From: Tepidicaulis sp002389665
Lineage (GTDB): Bacteria; Pseudomonadota; Alphaproteobacteria; Parvibaculales; Parvibaculaceae
DNA length: 64,000 bases
NCBI RefSeq assembly: GCF_965222285.1
Contig: NZ_OZ244942.1
Location: forward strand, 62,001-126,000
Reading direction: 5' to 3'
Made by a program: the position numbers and the translations under genes. Shown one piece after another: positions 61,393 through 64,000 of the stretch. The notes under the pieces were generated by a model, which was given only the letters and a program-made list of their open reading frames with translations, did no database searches and was not told the origin of the DNA. Numbering within the stretch: the first letter of the stretch is position 1; the number at the start of each line of letters is the position of its first letter.

Positions 61393-61719
61393 ATGGCAAC
61401 CATCGGCACCTTCAAGAAGACCGGCTCGAACGAATTCACCGGCGAAATCGTCACCCTCAGCGTCCAGGCCAAGGGCGTGCGCATCATCCCCGACCTGCGC
61501 GCCACCGGCGAGAATGCCCCCAGCCACCGCGTTCTGGTCGGTCGCGCTGAAATCGGCGCCGCCTGGTCCAAGCGCTCCAACGAGGGCCGCGACTATCTGG
61601 GCCTCAAGCTGGACGATCCAAGCTTCAACGCTCCGATCTACGCCAACCTCTTCGACGAAGAGGACGGCGAAACCTTCTCCCTCATCTGGTCCCGCCCCAA
61701 CGGTCGCCGCGGCGACTGA
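61393..61719 (+). CDS. DUF736 protein
   Basis: 108 residues. MATIGTFKKTGSNEFTGEIVTLSVQAK and YLGLKLDDPSF.PIYANLF are the DUF736 hallmark. This is a small beta-rich family almost confined to alphaproteobacterial plasmids and integrative elements. Function unknown; often the most strongly conserved small gene of such elements. GGAG lies seven bases before the ATG, and a strong terminator follows. Confidence 0.95.
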   Translation: MATIGTFKKTGSNEFTGEIVTLSVQAKGVRIIPDLRATGENAPSHRVLVGRAEIGAAWSKRSNEGRDYLGLKLDDPSFNAPIYANLFDEEDGETFSLIWSRPNGRRGD

Positions 61720-61729
61720 GGCGCGGAAC

Positions 61730-61759
61730 AAAGGCTCCGACCGCAAGGTCGGGGCCTTT
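61730..61759 (+). terminator. Rho-independent terminator after DUF736
   Basis: A 13-bp stem (AAAGGCTCCGACC with GGTCGGGGCCTTT, one G-U) and a GCAA tetraloop. It also faces the convergent hipA gene, for which the reverse reading ends in a weaker U-run. Confidence 0.85.
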
Positions 61760-61813
61760 CCCGTGCCCGCGGGAAAGCCGCCAGGCCCGGTGACCTGACC
61801 GGGCTGGAACTGC

Positions 61814-63055
61814 TCAGCCGGTCAGGATCGGGATCATGGTTTTCACATGGGCGTCGATCCGTTCCAGCACGGGCGGGGGGACCACCTCGCGTTCCGGCAG
61901 TGTCCACCATTTCGCATCGATGCGTTTCACCGTCTCGACAACGGCCTTGAGCACGGCAGGCTCGGGAAGCCTTGCCCGATTGGCAAACGTCTTCCAGCGG
62001 GCCGGGGCCAGGCCCTTGAAGGCCCGCTCGCCGCCCAGAGACAGCGCCAGCCCATCTGCCGGAATATAGGGAATGGTCGAAAGCATGTCGTAGATCGGTG
62101 CAAGAGCGGGGGTGTCGCCGTCGCCCGGATAGATCAGTGACCAGTTCTTGAGGTGCATGTCGCCATTGCCCATGACCACCGAGAAGGTCAGCCGCCGGAC
62201 AAACTCCAGCGCGGCGAACGGCGAGATTGCCACATTCAGCACAGAGGCGATGTCGTGGGAGGCGGCGCCATCATATTTGCGCGCCGGGTACAGGCCGAAA
62301 ACCTGCGCGAAATCCTCGATATGGATGCGCTGCCCGTCTGCCCCGCGATCAAAACGCCGCACGAGCAGGACCAGCCCCTCGGCAAGTGTTTCGAACTCTT
62401 CGGGAATCCCCTCGAACTGCCTTCGGCTGACCAGTTCCCGCTCGGGCACGTCCATGCCGATGGCTTCGGCAAGCGCGAGGTTCGCGAACTCGTTTTCCGA
62501 CACACCCGGAAAGGCGGTCGAGGGGAATTTTGCAATATACTGGCCCTCGTCATCCCCGAGCGGCAAGGTCAGCCCCCCGCCTTTGCCCGTGTTCTTCATT
62601 ACCGAGAGCTTCATCTGCACGCCCGCCAGCGAGAAGCGGGCTTTGGGCCGCCCTTGGGCGGGCGCCGCCCCGATGCCCGGTTGACCGTCACTGGGCACCA
62701 CCCGAACGGCACCCGGCAGGTCCGCGCCCAGAGCTGCCAGGAGATCGAAATCATTCCCCGGCCGCACATTGCCCGCATGGTGTCTTTCCATCGCCTCGCG
62801 CAGCCGGTCTTCGGGCAGCAGGTTGGCAAAGAAGGGCGGCAGGCTGCCTGCGACAGGTCGCGGATCCTTGCGTAGCCCCCCTGATGCCGCGCGCAGCGAC
62901 AGGCTCAGAACCGGAATGCCGCCGGTCGCGCGATAGGCCGGATCAAGGCTGAAGGCGTTGAAATCACCCGGCGTCCTGACGATCATGCCAACCTTCGCAC
63001 TGTTCAGAAACACGTCCAGCGCGGTGATGGTCTCAGCGGTACGGACGGCTGTCAT
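61814..63055 (-). CDS. hipA: HipA-family serine/threonine kinase toxin
   Basis: 413 residues. The N-terminal HipA domain (about 10-105; FFANLLPEDRLREAM) is followed by the kinase-like fold with SLAGVQMKLSV, a phosphate-binding loop region, and the catalytic loop NGDMHLKNW with Asp about 299. The metal-binding Asp is in IYDMLS. All key residues are present, so it is likely active; E. coli HipA inactivates GltX. ATG 63055 has GGAGAG upstream and overlaps the hipB-like gene by 23 bp. It is accessory cargo that can stabilise the element by addiction. Confidence 0.93.
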   Translation of the reverse strand: MTAVRTAETITALDVFLNSAKVGMIVRTPGDFNAFSLDPAYRATGGIPVLSLSLRAASGGLRKDPRPVAGSLPPFFANLLPEDRLREAMERHHAGNVRPGNDFDLLAALGADLPGAVRVVPSDGQPGIGAAPAQGRPKARFSLAGVQMKLSVMKNTGKGGGLTLPLGDDEGQYIAKFPSTAFPGVSENEFANLALAEAIGMDVPERELVSRRQFEGIPEEFETLAEGLVLLVRRFDRGADGQRIHIEDFAQVFGLYPARKYDGAASHDIASVLNVAISPFAALEFVRRLTFSVVMGNGDMHLKNWSLIYPGDGDTPALAPIYDMLSTIPYIPADGLALSLGGERAFKGLAPARWKTFANRARLPEPAVLKAVVETVKRIDAKWWTLPEREVVPPPVLERIDAHVKTMIPILTG

Positions 63056-63353
63056 CGTCGCTCTCCGGTTGCGGGCTGAAGGCCGGATGATCATCCTCGG
63101 CCTCGGGGCGCAAAAGCGCCTCGATGGCGGGCACCATCGCCTGCGGGACCAGCATCATTTCCAGCCCAAGCGCCCTGGCAATGTTGATCAATGTCGTGGT
63201 GCGCGCAGCCGCCGCCCCCGTCTCGATGTCGCGGTAGCGCGGGCGCGAAATGCCCGCAAGATCGGCCACCTGCTCCTGGGTCAACCCCGCTGCAAGACGC
63301 GCGCGGCGAAAATGGTCGCCGATCAGCCTCAGTGTTTCTTCTTCCGCCTTCAT
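63033..63353 (-). CDS. hipB: HipB-like antitoxin, XRE-family helix-turn-helix regulator
   Basis: 106 residues. A helix-turn-helix domain at about 10-65 (ARLAAGLTQEQVADLAGISRPRYRDIE) and a C-terminal acidic tail. Its stop lies inside hipA by 23 bp, so the two are co-translated. It should repress its own operon with HipA as co-repressor; two inverted repeats lie upstream. Confidence 0.92.
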   Translation of the reverse strand: MKAEEETLRLIGDHFRRARLAAGLTQEQVADLAGISRPRYRDIETGAAAARTTTLINIARALGLEMMLVPQAMVPAIEALLRPEAEDDHPAFSPQPESDDDSRPYR

Positions 63354-63385
63354 GTGATGCCTTTACGGATCATTACTGTCGCATT

Positions 63386-63406
63386 GATCTGAATAGGTAT
63401 CAGATC
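63386..63406. promoter_or_regulatory. Inverted repeat upstream of hipB (candidate operator 1)
   Basis: GATCTGA, 7-bp spacer, TCAGATC: perfect arms, 33 bp before the hipB start in the expected promoter region. Confidence 0.6.
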
Positions 63407-63426
63407 CAGTGTAGAATGCAACAAAA

Positions 63427-63477
63427 ATGATCTCCAAACATATCATGATCATTTCCCGTGGAGCGTTTGGAGATCAT
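63427..63477. promoter_or_regulatory. Long inverted repeat upstream of hipB (candidate operator 2 or pair of sites)
   Basis: ATGATCTCCAAAC (63427-63439) and its perfect complement GTTTGGAGATCAT (63465-63477) are separated by 25 bp that contain the palindrome ATGATCAT. The spacing suggests two separate binding sites rather than one palindrome. The 194 bp from here to the gene at 63672 show nothing else. Confidence 0.6.
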
Positions 63478-63671
63478 CTTGCGCTGGTCGGCGCTACGGC
63501 CAGCACAAGCGCTGCAATTGTGACATACAGGCGAATCAGTCGGCTGCATGCTCAGCCGTGCAGATAACGCCCTGGCCAGATTCGACGATTTCGTATGGCG
63601 TATCAGGCGAAGGCGACTAAAATAGCCGTAGTTCTGGAATGCGCGCCGGTCGCGATGGGAGGTGATCATGC

Positions 63672-63938
63672 ATGATCACCGCTCGACAGTCGCGGGCCGC
63701 ACGCGCGTTGCTGGGTTGGACGCAGGAGACGCTCGCTGACAAGGCCCGAATATCGCTGACTGCCCTGAAACGCCTTGAGTCCGAGAACCGGCTCGAGGTG
63801 TATGAGACAACGCGGGATCAGGTGCGCCGGGCGCTTGAAGCAGCAGGGATTGTTCTCCTGTCCACGGATCGCGGGCAAGGAGTATTGCTGGTTCATGACC
63901 AAGACGAGAAGAGATACCGACAGATCCGTGACGCCTGA
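63672..63938 (+). CDS. Small XRE-family helix-turn-helix protein
   Basis: 88 residues. The helix-turn-helix occupies about 4-60 (SRAARALLGWTQETLADKARISLTALKRLE). The rest is a short tail of the kind seen in phage- and element-encoded regulators (EAAGIVLLSTDRGQGVLL). AGGTG stands eight bases before ATG 63672; an out-of-frame ATG at 63668 also occurs and gives no sensible protein. It likely regulates genes to the right, outside the window. Confidence 0.85.
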   Translation: MITARQSRAARALLGWTQETLADKARISLTALKRLESENRLEVYETTRDQVRRALEAAGIVLLSTDRGQGVLLVHDQDEKRYRQIRDA

Positions 63939-64000
63939 CCGGCGCCGGCGACATCATCAATCCGCTGCGGCGGCCTATGCTCTGTGGCGACCCGCGACAT

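Noticed and set aside
61126..61746. 206-codon minus-strand frame over the non-coding stretch and DUF736
   Set aside because: It covers DUF736 in antisense, has no ribosome site, and contains no recognisable motif.

Overview
The window looks like a high-GC alphaproteobacterial chromosome with a mobile element inserted at its right-hand side. The evidence is protein-level resemblance: a clade of PAS_5 protein, an alphaproteobacterial RND/MMPL exporter, FNR-type regulation, and an element backbone (ArdC, DUF2958, ParB-like, DUF2493, DUF736) that I know from Rhizobiales, Sphingomonadales and Parvibaculum-like bacteria. I cannot name the species.

Positions 1-23262 hold ordinary chromosomal genes: the C-terminal part of an RND exporter, a TerB-like protein, a catalase with an unusually rich control region, an S8-protease autotransporter, a HAD protein, a coupled ParA-like/SPOR pair, a split biotin divergon (bioB-bioA leftward, bioF-bioD rightward), an alkA-ogt alkylation-repair pair, two MFS transporters, and an amidohydrolase/2OG-dioxygenase pair.

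Positions 23263-44580 are a signalling and envelope region. One leftward run goes from a giant MASE1/CHASE hybrid kinase through a single receiver and an Hpt-REC-REC protein into a TPR/beta-barrel protein, a HEAT-repeat membrane protein and a family 2 glycosyltransferase. The layout suggests a phosphorelay tied to synthesis and export of a surface glycan. Next to it a haem-globin chemoreceptor and a PAS kinase sit divergently from an FNR-like regulator that has all four cluster cysteines, so oxygen sensing is concentrated here. A TpsB transporter, a repeat-bearing FecR-domain protein and a CHASE2 histidine kinase follow.

At 44624-44668 a 45-bp 3' fragment of a tRNA-Arg(CCG) gene marks the left attachment site of an integrative element. 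The element runs from its tyrosine integrase (44853) to beyond the window end. It carries ArdC, DUF2958, a large ParB-like protein, several small unknowns, a 1440-residue DNA methylase-helicase (strawberry notch type, comparable in layout to phage P1 DarB), a toprim protein, DUF2493, DUF736, a probable PD-(D/E)xK cargo protein and a hipBA module. No conjugation machinery is seen before the window ends.

The most novel signal is a structured 5' leader found in three copies ahead of three unrelated element genes (46395, 47874, 51200). It has an outer stem, an inner stem with G-U/compensatory changes, a conserved purine-rich loop, and a Shine-Dalgarno placed just after the outer stem. A diverged fourth copy may precede the methylase-helicase gene.
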